Source: Acinetobacter junii CIP 64.5 (GTDB lineage Bacteria > Pseudomonadota > Gammaproteobacteria > Pseudomonadales > Moraxellaceae). Taken from it: 64,000 bases of DNA. The stretch lies in NCBI RefSeq assembly GCF_000368765.1, contig NZ_KB849655.1, positions 743,291 to 807,290 on the forward strand. The letters run 5' to 3'. The notes under the pieces are model-generated. The model was not told the DNA's origin. It made no database searches and saw only the letters and a list, made by a program, of their open reading frames with translations. A program made the position numbers and the translations under genes. Positions 46,495 to 54,933 of the stretch are shown one piece after another (the first letter of the stretch is position 1; every line of letters begins with the position of its first letter).

Positions 46495-47702
46495 GCTTTT
46501 AGCCCCATCGCGTAGTTCGCAACCAAAGGCTTAATGCCAGGAATCACATCAAATGCAATCAATCCTGTATTTCTTATTAATTTAAGAAGCGGATTTTGAT
46601 TACTAAAACCACGCACCACTGAATCACAGAACTTAATCACACGCTGCTGATCTGTTAAACGTGCTTGCTCATAAGCCAATAAATTATCAGGATGACCAAT
46701 ATCATCAGACTTCGCTAACTGCTCTAGTAAATAGCGAACCAATACATCAGCATCACGTAAACAAAGGTTAAAGCCTTGCCCTGCAACAGGATGTATTGTG
46801 TGCGCTGCATTACCCATGAGAACTACACGACCAACCGCCTGCTTGTGAGCCAGAACTTGTGACAATGGATAACTAAAACGTTTACCCGTTTTTTCAAATT
46901 TACCCGCACGATCGCCATAAGTTTCTTGTAGAGCATCTAAGAAGTGTTGATCATTTTCTTCACCCAACCATTCAGCTTCAGCACCTTTTTTAACTGGCCA
47001 AACGACAGAACGACGATATTCACCAGGTAAAGGTAATAATGCCAATGGTCCTAATGCGCTAAAACGCTCAAAACCAACCTGTTGATGAGGTTTAGAGGTT
47101 TGAACCGTTGTGACAATCGCAACTTGGTCATAATCATGTTCATCCACGCCCACACCAATTGCTTGACGACAGAAAGAATCACGACCATCTGCTGCGATCA
47201 CTAACTTTGATTTGAGCGAGTGTATATATTCACCATTACGCATGGCTTCAATGTGAACCTCATCTGCATCTTGTGTCAGTGACGTCACTTGCACCCCATC
47301 AATTAATTCAATCAGAGGCTGCTGACGAACTTGGGTGAGTAATACTCGACCTAACCACGCATTTTCAATTACTTGCCCAAAGCTTTCTACTTTCTCTTGT
47401 TCTGCTACTAGTCGTGCTTTACCAAAGCTACCCTGCTCTGTGATATGCACTTGTAAAATTGGGGTCGCATGTTGTTGTAATGCATCCCACAAGCCTAACT
47501 TTTGATAAATTTGCACGCTACGGCGTGACAAAGCGGTGTTACGAGCATCAAAACTTGAGTGATATGGAGCTAGATTTTCGTCATCGTAATTTGGATATTT
47601 CACAGCTTCTAATAGCTTTACGGCAATATTAGATTTTGCCAACATTAAAGCAAGGCTGAGTCCAACCATACCCCCACCGACAATGATGACTTGTTGCTGC
47701 AT
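46491..47702 (-). CDS. ubiH: 2-octaprenyl-6-methoxyphenyl hydroxylase (UbiH)
   Basis: The 403-residue FAD monooxygenase hydroxylates a ring carbon (C1 in E. coli) in ubiquinone synthesis. Motifs are VIIVGGGMVGLSLALML, ARNTALSRRSVQIYQKLGLW, LVIAADGRDSFCR and LMGNAAHTIHPVAGQGFNLCLRD. In the last one the GD is replaced by GN, as in other UbiH proteins. AAGGAA precedes the ATG. It is followed by the ubiI-like gene with an ATGA overlap and preceded by pepP, as in E. coli. Confidence 0.92.
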   Translation of the reverse strand: MQQQVIIVGGGMVGLSLALMLAKSNIAVKLLEAVKYPNYDDENLAPYHSSFDARNTALSRRSVQIYQKLGLWDALQQHATPILQVHITEQGSFGKARLVAEQEKVESFGQVIENAWLGRVLLTQVRQQPLIELIDGVQVTSLTQDADEVHIEAMRNGEYIHSLKSKLVIAADGRDSFCRQAIGVGVDEHDYDQVAIVTTVQTSKPHQQVGFERFSALGPLALLPLPGEYRRSVVWPVKKGAEAEWLGEENDQHFLDALQETYGDRAGKFEKTGKRFSYPLSQVLAHKQAVGRVVLMGNAAHTIHPVAGQGFNLCLRDADVLVRYLLEQLAKSDDIGHPDNLLAYEQARLTDQQRVIKFCDSVVRGFSNQNPLLKLIRNTGLIAFDVIPGIKPLVANYAMGLKA

Positions 47703-47820
47703 AATATTATTCCTTATCAGTTTTTCATGACTTGATGTTTCGGGACTATCTTACTCTAACTCAAATTGGGATTGGAATTTGTACTTTGTTTGGACTGTGT
47801 TTTATTTTAATTCGACAAAT

Positions 47821-47853
47821 AAAAAAGGCTTATTTATCCTAGAATAAGCCTTT
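47821..47853 (-). terminator. Rho-independent terminator of pepP
   Basis: On the minus strand AAAGGCTTATT and AATAAGCCTTT flank an 8-base loop, followed by TTTATTTG. It begins 17 bp past the pepP stop, so ygfB-pepP and ubiH-ubiI are likely separate units here. Confidence 0.85.
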
Positions 47854-47870
47854 AGATCAATATTTCAGAC

Positions 47871-49187
47871 TTAACTAGCCATTAATTGCTCAATCTCTTC
47901 AACAGTTTTCACTACATTCTTAGTCAAAACCAACGGTCCATTTTCAGTGACTACAATATCATCTTCGATACGAATCCCAATACCACGCCATTTCGCCTCA
48001 ACTGTTTCATCATCAGGTGCGACGTATAAACCAGGCTCAACGGTGACTACCATACCTGCTTCATAAGCACGCCAGTCTTCGCCATGCTTATAAGCGCCCA
48101 CATCATGCACATCCATACCAAGCCAATGCCCAGTGCCATGCATAAAGAATTGACGGAATGCTTCACTTTCAACCAACTCATTTACATTACCGCTAAGTAA
48201 GCCAAGATCAACCAAACCTTGGGTTAAAATCTTGACAGCCACTTCATGTGGATATTTGTAGTGATTGCCGATACGGGTTGCATCAATCGCAGCTAGTTGT
48301 GCATCTAATACAATATTGTAAAGTGCTTTTTGCTCAGGACTGAACTTACCATTGACTGGGAAAGTGCGAGTGATATCAGATGCATAGAATTCATATTCAC
48401 AAGCAGCATCTATTAAAACCAAATCACCATCTTTTAATGGTTTATTGTTTTCTACGTAATGCAAAATGCACGCATTCTCTCCACCACCGACAATACTATT
48501 GTAGGCTGGTACACAACCATTTTTACCAAAAATATAATTGAGTTCTGCTTCAAGTGCATACTCCATCATTTCTGGTTTCACTGATTGCATAGCACGTGTA
48601 TGTGCATCTGCACTGATATTTGATGCGATCTGCATTAGCTCGATTTCTTGCGCTGATTTTTTCAGACGCATCTCATCTATAAGTCGATCAAGCTGAATGA
48701 CCTCTGCTGGAGAGGTTGATCCACGACGTTGTTGAGAATCAGCTTTTTGAATCCATTGACTTACTCTGGCATCAAACTCAGCTTGATGACCAATTCGAAA
48801 ATACAGACGATCTTTATTTAAGAGCTTTGCAATGATTTCCTGATCCAATAAATCTATTGCAAATGCTTCATCTGCACCATAGATTTCAACAGCCCCTTCC
48901 ACACCAGCACGGTAACCATTCCAAATCTCCATTTCGCGATTACGCTCTCGGCAAAATAAGGAATAACGATACGTTTCACCTTCAGCGAAGGTTTCCAATA
49001 CCGCAACTGCTTCAGGTTCAGCAAAACCAGTTAAATAATAAAAACTACTGTCAGCTCGATATTTATAGTCTGCATCGCGATTGCGGTACATTTCTGCACG
49101 TGTCGCAATAATAGCAACACTATTTGCACCCATTTTCTGAGCTAAATGATCACGGCGTTGTTTAAAATCAGCTTGAGTTAGTTTCAT
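47871..49187 (-). CDS. pepP: Xaa-Pro aminopeptidase (PepP)
   Basis: PepP removes N-terminal residues that precede proline. The 438 residues match the E. coli enzyme (441). An N-terminal creatinase-like domain (NRDADYKYRADSSFYYLTGF) is followed by the pita-bread catalytic domain. Metal ligands are visible in LVLIDAACEYEFYASDITRTFP (two Asp), FFMHGTGHWLGMDVHDVG (His), VTVEPGLYV (Glu) and GIGIRIEDDIVVT (Glu). AGGAT lies before the ATG. Confidence 0.96.
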   Translation of the reverse strand: MKLTQADFKQRRDHLAQKMGANSVAIIATRAEMYRNRDADYKYRADSSFYYLTGFAEPEAVAVLETFAEGETYRYSLFCRERNREMEIWNGYRAGVEGAVEIYGADEAFAIDLLDQEIIAKLLNKDRLYFRIGHQAEFDARVSQWIQKADSQQRRGSTSPAEVIQLDRLIDEMRLKKSAQEIELMQIASNISADAHTRAMQSVKPEMMEYALEAELNYIFGKNGCVPAYNSIVGGGENACILHYVENNKPLKDGDLVLIDAACEYEFYASDITRTFPVNGKFSPEQKALYNIVLDAQLAAIDATRIGNHYKYPHEVAVKILTQGLVDLGLLSGNVNELVESEAFRQFFMHGTGHWLGMDVHDVGAYKHGEDWRAYEAGMVVTVEPGLYVAPDDETVEAKWRGIGIRIEDDIVVTENGPLVLTKNVVKTVEEIEQLMAS

Positions 49188-49205
49188 ATTATCCTACAGC
49201 TTGAA

Positions 49206-49232
49206 AGTCCCTCTAAAAAGTAAGAGGGATTT
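49206..49232 (-). terminator. weak terminator-like hairpin after ygfB
   Basis: TCCCTCT and AGAGGGA form a 7-bp stem with an 8-base loop, 23 bp past the ygfB stop. On the minus strand it is followed only by CTTTC, so it may attenuate rather than terminate before pepP. Confidence 0.45.
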
Positions 49233-49254
49233 ATTAGGGAGATTTAATACCGCA

Positions 49255-49887
49255 TTAACTCGGACGATGCGGTGTAAACATTTCTACAATAGTTTGTGGA
49301 TCAGCTGTGCTTTCTTGATTTCTGCTTTTGGCATGAAAGTTTTTTAAGAGTGAGCTTTCACTAACAGAAATCTTTTTGCGACCAATCGATAAGCTCACTG
49401 GAATTAAACGAACAAACTCGTATAACTCTTCATAGCTTGCTTCACCTTCGTCATCATTATCTGAATCTTCAAACTCTACTGCTGCAACATCTTGTAAGTG
49501 TTCAATGAGTTCTTGTTCATCAGCACGAATATGTCCTGATGCTAAACCAAAGCCTAGAACCACACCAGCACACCAATCTGCCAAAGCTTGAACTCGATCA
49601 ACAAGTAGATGACTATCATCTGGCAACATCGGCAAATAATCTAACTCATCGTCAGACAAGGCATGAGAAACATCTTCGCTTTCGTCAGTTAAGCTTTCTA
49701 ACGCCTCTTCCGATAATGCAGGAACATTTAAAGTATTTAAAATTTGTGACCATTCGTCTTTGGTTGGTGCTTGTGTGACACAAACTATACCTGTGAGTAA
49801 TCCATGTAACTCACTTGGACTTGAAATCTCTTCAATCCCATCAAAATGGGCATTCCAATCCGTCCAACCTGAAATATCGTCTTGCAT
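49255..49887 (-). CDS. ygfB: YgfB family protein (UPF0149)
   Basis: The 210-residue protein shows UPF0149 features: SPSELHGLLTGIVCV, LVDRVQALADWCAGVVLGFGLASG, and YEELYEFVRLIPVSL. An acidic stretch (EFEDSDNDDEGE) lies between. Function is not settled; in Pseudomonas a YgfB protein represses an AmpDh3-linked regulator. The position next to pepP matches E. coli. ATG 49887 has GGA seven bases upstream; TTG 49899 is the only upstream alternative. Confidence 0.88.
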   Translation of the reverse strand: MQDDISGWTDWNAHFDGIEEISSPSELHGLLTGIVCVTQAPTKDEWSQILNTLNVPALSEEALESLTDESEDVSHALSDDELDYLPMLPDDSHLLVDRVQALADWCAGVVLGFGLASGHIRADEQELIEHLQDVAAVEFEDSDNDDEGEASYEELYEFVRLIPVSLSIGRKKISVSESSLLKNFHAKSRNQESTADPQTIVEMFTPHRPS

Positions 49888-49952
49888 TCGTTTATCCAAT
49901 CTCTATACTGCTGTATATATTACCTTTGATTGCAACTCTGTGCGACCTCGTT

Positions 49953-50507
49953 ATGTTAGAACAATTACAGCGTCTACAAGCGCATATTGGTGTTTTAAAA
50001 ACACGTTTACATCATTTAGAGCGCGAAAACACTTCGCTCACTGAAGCTAAAGCTTTAGCTGAAACAGACCATCATGCACAAATCGTGCAAAAAAATAGCA
50101 TCATCACGCAAAAGCAGGAAAAAGTTGATAACTTAACTGAACAATTAACTCAGTTACAAGATCAATTTAAGCAGCTGAATCAAGATGCGACAACACTTGC
50201 TGAACGCTATAGCCGCTTGGAAAAAAGCACCACTGACTTAAAAAATCGCTTTCAAGAGATTTTGGCAGAGCGTAATGATTTACGTGTGACTAAAGAGAAG
50301 CTCCAAGCACAACAACGTCATAGTCAGCAAGAAATCCAAGATCTTCAGCAAGATCGTGATCGTTTATTGCAAAAAAATGAGCTTGCAAAATCAAAAGTTG
50401 AAGCAATTATTCAACGTCTTGCCATCCTAGGTACTGCGCAAGATCATCATGCACAAGAAATTCAGCAACTTGCTCACCCGAATGCTGAACTACAAGAGGA
50501 AAACTGA
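49953..50507 (+). CDS. long coiled-coil protein at the ZapB-like (TIGR02449) position
   Basis: The 184-residue protein is one long predicted coiled coil: heptads of L, I and V from residue 1 to about 145, rich in Q, E, K and R. It ends with SKVEAIIQRLAILG and a polar tail. In Pseudomonas a short ZapB-like protein (TIGR02449) sits at this place, directly before zapA. Here it is over twice that length. Coupling with zapA (stop to ATG, two bases) points to cell division. Start ATG 49953 is the only one that excludes the non-coiled upstream frame; no clear Shine-Dalgarno sequence. Confidence 0.7.
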   Translation: MLEQLQRLQAHIGVLKTRLHHLERENTSLTEAKALAETDHHAQIVQKNSIITQKQEKVDNLTEQLTQLQDQFKQLNQDATTLAERYSRLEKSTTDLKNRFQEILAERNDLRVTKEKLQAQQRHSQQEIQDLQQDRDRLLQKNELAKSKVEAIIQRLAILGTAQDHHAQEIQQLAHPNAELQEEN

Positions 50508-50509
50508 TC

Positions 50510-50797
50510 ATGAGTGAACAAGTGACAGTAGAACTTCGTTTAATTGAACAGACTTTTCGCTTAAATACCACTGAAGACAAACGTGAAGAATTAGAGCGTG
50601 CAGCTGAACTACTGAATCAAAAGTTTCAGGATATGCGACGTAATGCTCCTCGTGTAGAACACAATAAATTAGTCATTATGGTTGCCTTACAGATGGCACA
50701 AGATGTCTTTAGTTTGAATAAATCTTTGCAGGAATATGCTCACTGTGAGCGCCTACTTCAAACCATCTTGGAAGATGTCGAACAAACTGTTGAGTAA
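50510..50797 (+). CDS. zapA: cell division protein ZapA
   Basis: ZapA bundles FtsZ filaments. The 95-residue protein has the small N-terminal domain (VTVELRLIEQTFRLNTTEDKR) and a C-terminal coiled coil (LLNQKFQDMRR, IMVALQMAQDVFSLN). GAGG lies 10 bases before the ATG, inside the end of the coiled-coil gene. It is divergent from ygfB-pepP and followed by 6S RNA, the arrangement of E. coli and Pseudomonas. Confidence 0.94.
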   Translation: MSEQVTVELRLIEQTFRLNTTEDKREELERAAELLNQKFQDMRRNAPRVEHNKLVIMVALQMAQDVFSLNKSLQEYAHCERLLQTILEDVEQTVE

Positions 50798-50855
50798 AAT
50801 TGCACAAAGCCCCATCAATTAGTAAGTATCTTTACAGATATGTGATCTGCAAGGA

Positions 50856-50883
50856 TTGTCATCGTGTAAAGATCAGTTATACT
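50856..50883 (+). promoter_or_regulatory. sigma-70 promoter of 6S RNA
   Basis: TTGTCA (50856-50861) and TATACT (50878-50883) are spaced by 16 bp and place the start at about 50890, where the 6S closing stem begins. Confidence 0.65.
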
Positions 50884-50889
50884 AAAACT

Positions 50890-51072
50890 GTCTCTAGGGT
50901 GTTCGCCAGTACGTCTAGTCCCCTGCCGATACTTAAATTTATGGATGTGTCCTGTACATTTTGAGTGTATGCCTGCCTCGAGTAGGAAACCCAGTAAGTG
51001 TACGTCACCTCCACCTTGAACTCATCGGGTTCAGGGTAACGACCATGCAGCGGCACCTCTGGAGCATTACTT
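50890..51072 (+). ncRNA. ssrS: 6S RNA
   Basis: About 183 nt with the features of gammaproteobacterial 6S RNA. The 5' end has GTGTTCGCCAGTACG and the conserved AGTCCCCTGCCGATA. The 3' half has CACCTTGAAC, the GGGTTCAGGGTAACGACC block and GCGGCACCTCTGGAG. CTCTAGGGTG near 50892 pairs with CACCTCTGGAG near 51055, closing the long rod that mimics an open promoter. The position downstream of zapA is conserved. No gene for 5-formyltetrahydrofolate cyclo-ligase follows. The rest of the gap to 51240 holds only the terminator of the minus-strand gene. Confidence 0.93.
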
Positions 51073-51182
51073 TTCTAATGGTTCTCACCAAAAGAAAATT
51101 CAATTTATAATCCCCTTTAAATCAAATCGTTCTTTGTTTTTATTACCTCTTAAACTCTGCTTATTTTTAGTACATTTCAAAT

Positions 51183-51215
51183 AAAAAACCATAGCACATG
51201 CGATATGCACTATGG
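51183..51215 (-). terminator. Rho-independent terminator of the DUF6091 gene
   Basis: On the minus strand CCATAGTGCAT pairs with ATGTGCTATGG (two G-U wobbles) around a 5-base loop and is followed by six Ts. It lies 26 bp after the stop. Confidence 0.85.
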
Positions 51216-51240
51216 CGTTATCAGTTCAAAATTTTAAGAT

Positions 51241-52458
51241 CTATTCATCGTTCAAGGCACATTCATAGTGACTTGGCGCTTGTGAACAACGAACCTGTTT
51301 CAGCAACTTCATCATATCTGGATCGTAATAGCCTTCTTTAGTCATTTGGATACGTGCTTCACGCATGAGACGAACATAACCAGGCTTATCACTTTCATTT
51401 AGTGTTAACCAATATTTACTTGGAATTTTAGCTTCCAATTTATCGACAAATTCAAATGCTGGATTGAGCTGTTTAGAAATCACCTCACGCGCAATTGACC
51501 CCATTCCTGCTGGGAATTTATTGCGATGCATGATCAATGTGCCTGTCACTTGAATGACAGGGAACTTAATAATCCCACCAACAACTTTGCCAGACTTATC
51601 ACTCATCCCTTTATGTAACTCTAGTGGTTCAAACAATATCGCAGGTCCAGCCATAATATCGACTTCTTTATTGTTGAATTTACCACCGACACTCACTAAA
51701 TCTACCGAAATAGGTTGAGCACCTACATTTTGAACTAATTTCTTTTGGGTTTCATCAAATTGGAATACAGCAATCTTTTTACCTGCAGCTTTAGCTAGAG
51801 TATTAATATTTCGATCGTTGACCATAATATAAGCAGCACCTAATGGTACTACCCCGACAACCTCATAGTCTTTGTTCACCATCTTTTCATCAAATTTTGG
51901 ATTTGCCAAAACTTGGATCACTGCACTCAATTGTTTGTATGTTTGTAGTGCACCAATTGCATCAATACTTCCAACAAATTTATTAAATTGTTTCGCTCGT
52001 AGATTACTAATACCTGCGCCATCACAGCGTTTACTGCGGAAATCTTCGGTTAAGACAGCTTCATTGGTATAAACCTTTAGATTCACCAATGTAGATGCTG
52101 TTTTTTTAAGTTTAGGATAATCAAAATCCAGTTTAAATTGTAAATGCGAAGGACGAGCAACTTTCATATTGACACCAAACTGCTTGGCGACGTTTACCAT
52201 TCTTGGAATTTCAGTGATATAGCTAGTTGCTTGTTCAAATGCTTCACTATGCTCACCATTCGGCGAATACACACATAAAGTGACCTGTTTAGGAATCTAC
52301 TGCCAAGTTTTAGGGTCATTGAGCAGTTTTTTAACTTTATTCTGCGAATGAGTTGAAAGTGTTAGATCTAACTTCCCTTCAGGAGCAGCGTAGGTTGGAC
52401 TCATCATGGTGAATGACGAGACCAACATTCCTGAGATAAGAATTGATTTAATTGACAT
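51241..52458 (-). pseudogene. DUF6091 periplasmic solute-binding-like protein, interrupted by in-frame TAG
   Basis: Read through, the frame encodes a secreted protein with a signal peptide (MSIKSILISGML..., cleavage near TYAA). A substrate-binding-like domain follows, with LCVYSPNGEHSEAFEQA, AKQFNKFVGSIDAIGAL, YEVVGVVPLGAAYIMVNDR and the terminal LLKQVRCSQAPSHYEC, all typical of the Acinetobacter DUF6091 family. After PKTWQ there is a TAG at 52297-52299. The next codons, in the same frame, read IPKQVTLCVYSPNG, which is the expected family sequence. So one substitution breaks an otherwise intact gene of 405 codons. The 3' part could start at GTG 52272, but the product would lack a signal peptide. 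Ligand unknown. Confidence 0.82.
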
Positions 52459-52593
52459 CCTGCACTTATTTTTATGGATTAAACGGTCCATTTTTAGCTA
52501 TTTCCCAATAGTTTTTATTCAAGTTAAGGTCATTAAATCAAAATAGAATTGACTGCTTTTACTTAGATGATGTCAATTCAGTCAAGAAAAGTA

Positions 52594-52653
52594 TAAAAAC
52601 TCTCGTTATTTGATAATAGTCTATATTTTATCGAAGTTTATAGAATACGAGAG
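52594..52653 (-). terminator. possible terminator of the yeh-like operon
   Basis: On the minus strand CTCTCGTATT and AATAACGAGAG (one bulged base) close a loop of about 33 nt and are followed by TTTTTA. It lies about 150 bp past the SWIM gene stop. The rest of the 309-bp gap (52492-52800) is AT-rich, with no gene seen. Confidence 0.5.
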
Positions 52654-52800
52654 ACAATATTTATCCGACTAAAACAATCTAAAACCAGCTTCTATACCTT
52701 AGTAAAACCCCAAATCGACTTTTCGAAACATCATAAAGTATGAAAAATCTAGAATTAATCCAACGAGTTTTGTTTAACTAAAAATCAAATATCAAACATA

Positions 52801-54933
52801 TTACAAGTTTTGATTCAGTTGAATTGGTAACTCCACTTGCATTCGTAGAATTAAATCACAGAGATAAATAAGCCGTAAAATTGACTCAACATTGATTTTA
52901 GACTCGACTAAAAGTGATGTGATTTGCTTTGCAAGTATGTTCATTCCTGCATCTAATGCCAACTGACGTTGTTGTTGCAATGTTTCGATCTGTGATGAAC
53001 TCAGCATCATACGTCCTGAGCAACTCAGACTAAGTAATACATCAAAAATTGGTTCACACACTTTTTGACTTAAACTCATTTGAATAGATGAAAATTTTGC
53101 TCTCTGTTGTTGTTTCATCATTAAGAGTTGTTCAATCCGTCCAACGATACTTTCTTTCAAAGTCTTTTTTGATTCAGTGAATTGATCAAAATCTAGGTTA
53201 AATAAGCGAGTTTTTTCATTTTGCGTGATCAATAAACTAATTGGTGATAACACCAAGGTATGTCCTTTAATCTGGCAATATACAAAAACAGAGTTGATTT
53301 GAGTTTTTTGATTACACAAGTGTTCGAGCTGACGAATTTTTTCTATTTCTGACGTTTTCCAATCTAAACGTAAATGTATCGCTGATTGATTCTGATCATA
53401 GACCGTCCACCATAAACATTGCTCAACTTCATCAACTTGAGGATTGTCATAGCTAGAAATATTAAGCATGACTGTTTGATCAACACCTTCGATACTTTGT
53501 AATTGTTGCTGCCAACGTTGCTGTAGTTTGTGCCAATTATCAAATCCGATGTGTTGATAAATACTAAAATCCTGAAGATCTTTTAAGCTATTAAGTGGTA
53601 AGGCTCGACTTTGTCCTGAAGCAGATAAACGATCATCCTCAGAAAATCGTGGCTGTTGTAATCGTACTTTTTTTTGCATGAGTTGTTGAGCTGTCATCAT
53701 CCAAATGCTTTGCTGAGACCATGCATTGTAACGATTAAAGTTCGGGTCATTATTTTCAGTACGCGCTAGTGTCACCTCAAAAATTTGAGGGTTTTCTTGC
53801 TCTGAGAAATATAAAGTGATTCCTCTAGCACCACCCAATGTTCGCCACCAACGTGCGCCTAAAGGTAAAAGTTCTAAATCTATTTGTTCTTGATCTACTT
53901 CATATTGACGACGTGATTTACCTCTTAAGCGAACTAAAGCCTCACCCTCAGCATGTTCTAACTGGTAAAGATACGCATTGATTTGAGCTAAATATAATAA
54001 TGTTTCGTGTTCAGAACTATGTTCGTCACGATTTAAAAGTCGAGCAACCTGACCGCTCAGTTGCCTTAACATTGCAGCCAAACGAGGTAATGACTCACTT
54101 CTAGCAGACATATTCAGTAGATGTAATTGTCGTGCAGTCATTTCATTTACATGCGATAAACCAAACTCAATCAACTGAGCAAGATCATCTTTTAATTCAA
54201 TAATAAATTGACCTTCACTCTCACTCAGAACCGCGGGATTCTCTGTCTCATTGAGTTCCAACTTAGTCCAGAATTTTCCTTGAAGTCGCTGTACTTCACT
54301 TAAAGCAGCTAGATAATATGCAGACTGATCCTTTTCTAAATTGGACAGCATTCCAGCCAAGCCCGCCCCCGCAACATAAATAATGTCTTCAGCTAGACTC
54401 TTGATACGAATTTTTAAACTGTATTCTTCTTCAAATAATTCTGTTTGTTGTTCTTTTTGCCAAAGACGAGCGAGTTTGATGGCTTTTTGAGTTTGAGCTT
54501 TACCTATTTTCTTTGCGATTTGGTTGAGATCAACTCTCAATATTTCTTCGATCAGATTGGGTTGGAAATTATTTTCAAGTTGTTCAACCAATTCAACAGT
54601 CGTACTTTGAATCTCTGCAGCTGAGTCTGTTGTTAGATTTTCGATTGGTTGCTGAACTGAATTTTGTAAATGTTGTTGCAGATATAAAACGGCTGCGACA
54701 ATGTGCTTACAAGCACCTGTTGCAGGGCAACTACATGATGCATTGACTAAACCTGCCGATGATAAACCAACCTGTTGACCATCACTCTCAATGGTGATGT
54801 GTTCAGATTGCTCCGTTTGTAAAATAACCTTTCCTGCCTCAATATCTTTTAAGGCACGGCGAACCAAACCAGTATTTGCATAAGTAGCAAGACTGTCTTG
54901 ATCATAAGCCAAATATTGGTGTTGCCAGCTCAT
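52801..54933 (-). CDS. SWIM zinc-finger protein (YehQ-like)
   Basis: The 710-residue protein carries one recognisable domain, an N-terminal SWIM zinc finger. Its CxC-x5-CxH pattern is CSCPATGACKH (Cys67, Cys69, Cys75, His77). The rest is long, Q- and L-rich and mainly helical, without membrane segments or known motifs. SWIM fingers bind nucleic acid or protein. The ATG overlaps the stop of the VWA gene in ATGA, with GAGG seven bases upstream. It is the last of the five minus-strand genes that mirror E. coli yehI-L-M-P-Q. Function unknown. Confidence 0.82.
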   Translation of the reverse strand: MSWQHQYLAYDQDSLATYANTGLVRRALKDIEAGKVILQTEQSEHITIESDGQQVGLSSAGLVNASCSCPATGACKHIVAAVLYLQQHLQNSVQQPIENLTTDSAAEIQSTTVELVEQLENNFQPNLIEEILRVDLNQIAKKIGKAQTQKAIKLARLWQKEQQTELFEEEYSLKIRIKSLAEDIIYVAGAGLAGMLSNLEKDQSAYYLAALSEVQRLQGKFWTKLELNETENPAVLSESEGQFIIELKDDLAQLIEFGLSHVNEMTARQLHLLNMSARSESLPRLAAMLRQLSGQVARLLNRDEHSSEHETLLYLAQINAYLYQLEHAEGEALVRLRGKSRRQYEVDQEQIDLELLPLGARWWRTLGGARGITLYFSEQENPQIFEVTLARTENNDPNFNRYNAWSQQSIWMMTAQQLMQKKVRLQQPRFSEDDRLSASGQSRALPLNSLKDLQDFSIYQHIGFDNWHKLQQRWQQQLQSIEGVDQTVMLNISSYDNPQVDEVEQCLWWTVYDQNQSAIHLRLDWKTSEIEKIRQLEHLCNQKTQINSVFVYCQIKGHTLVLSPISLLITQNEKTRLFNLDFDQFTESKKTLKESIVGRIEQLLMMKQQQRAKFSSIQMSLSQKVCEPIFDVLLSLSCSGRMMLSSSQIETLQQQRQLALDAGMNILAKQITSLLVESKINVESILRLIYLCDLILRMQVELPIQLNQNL

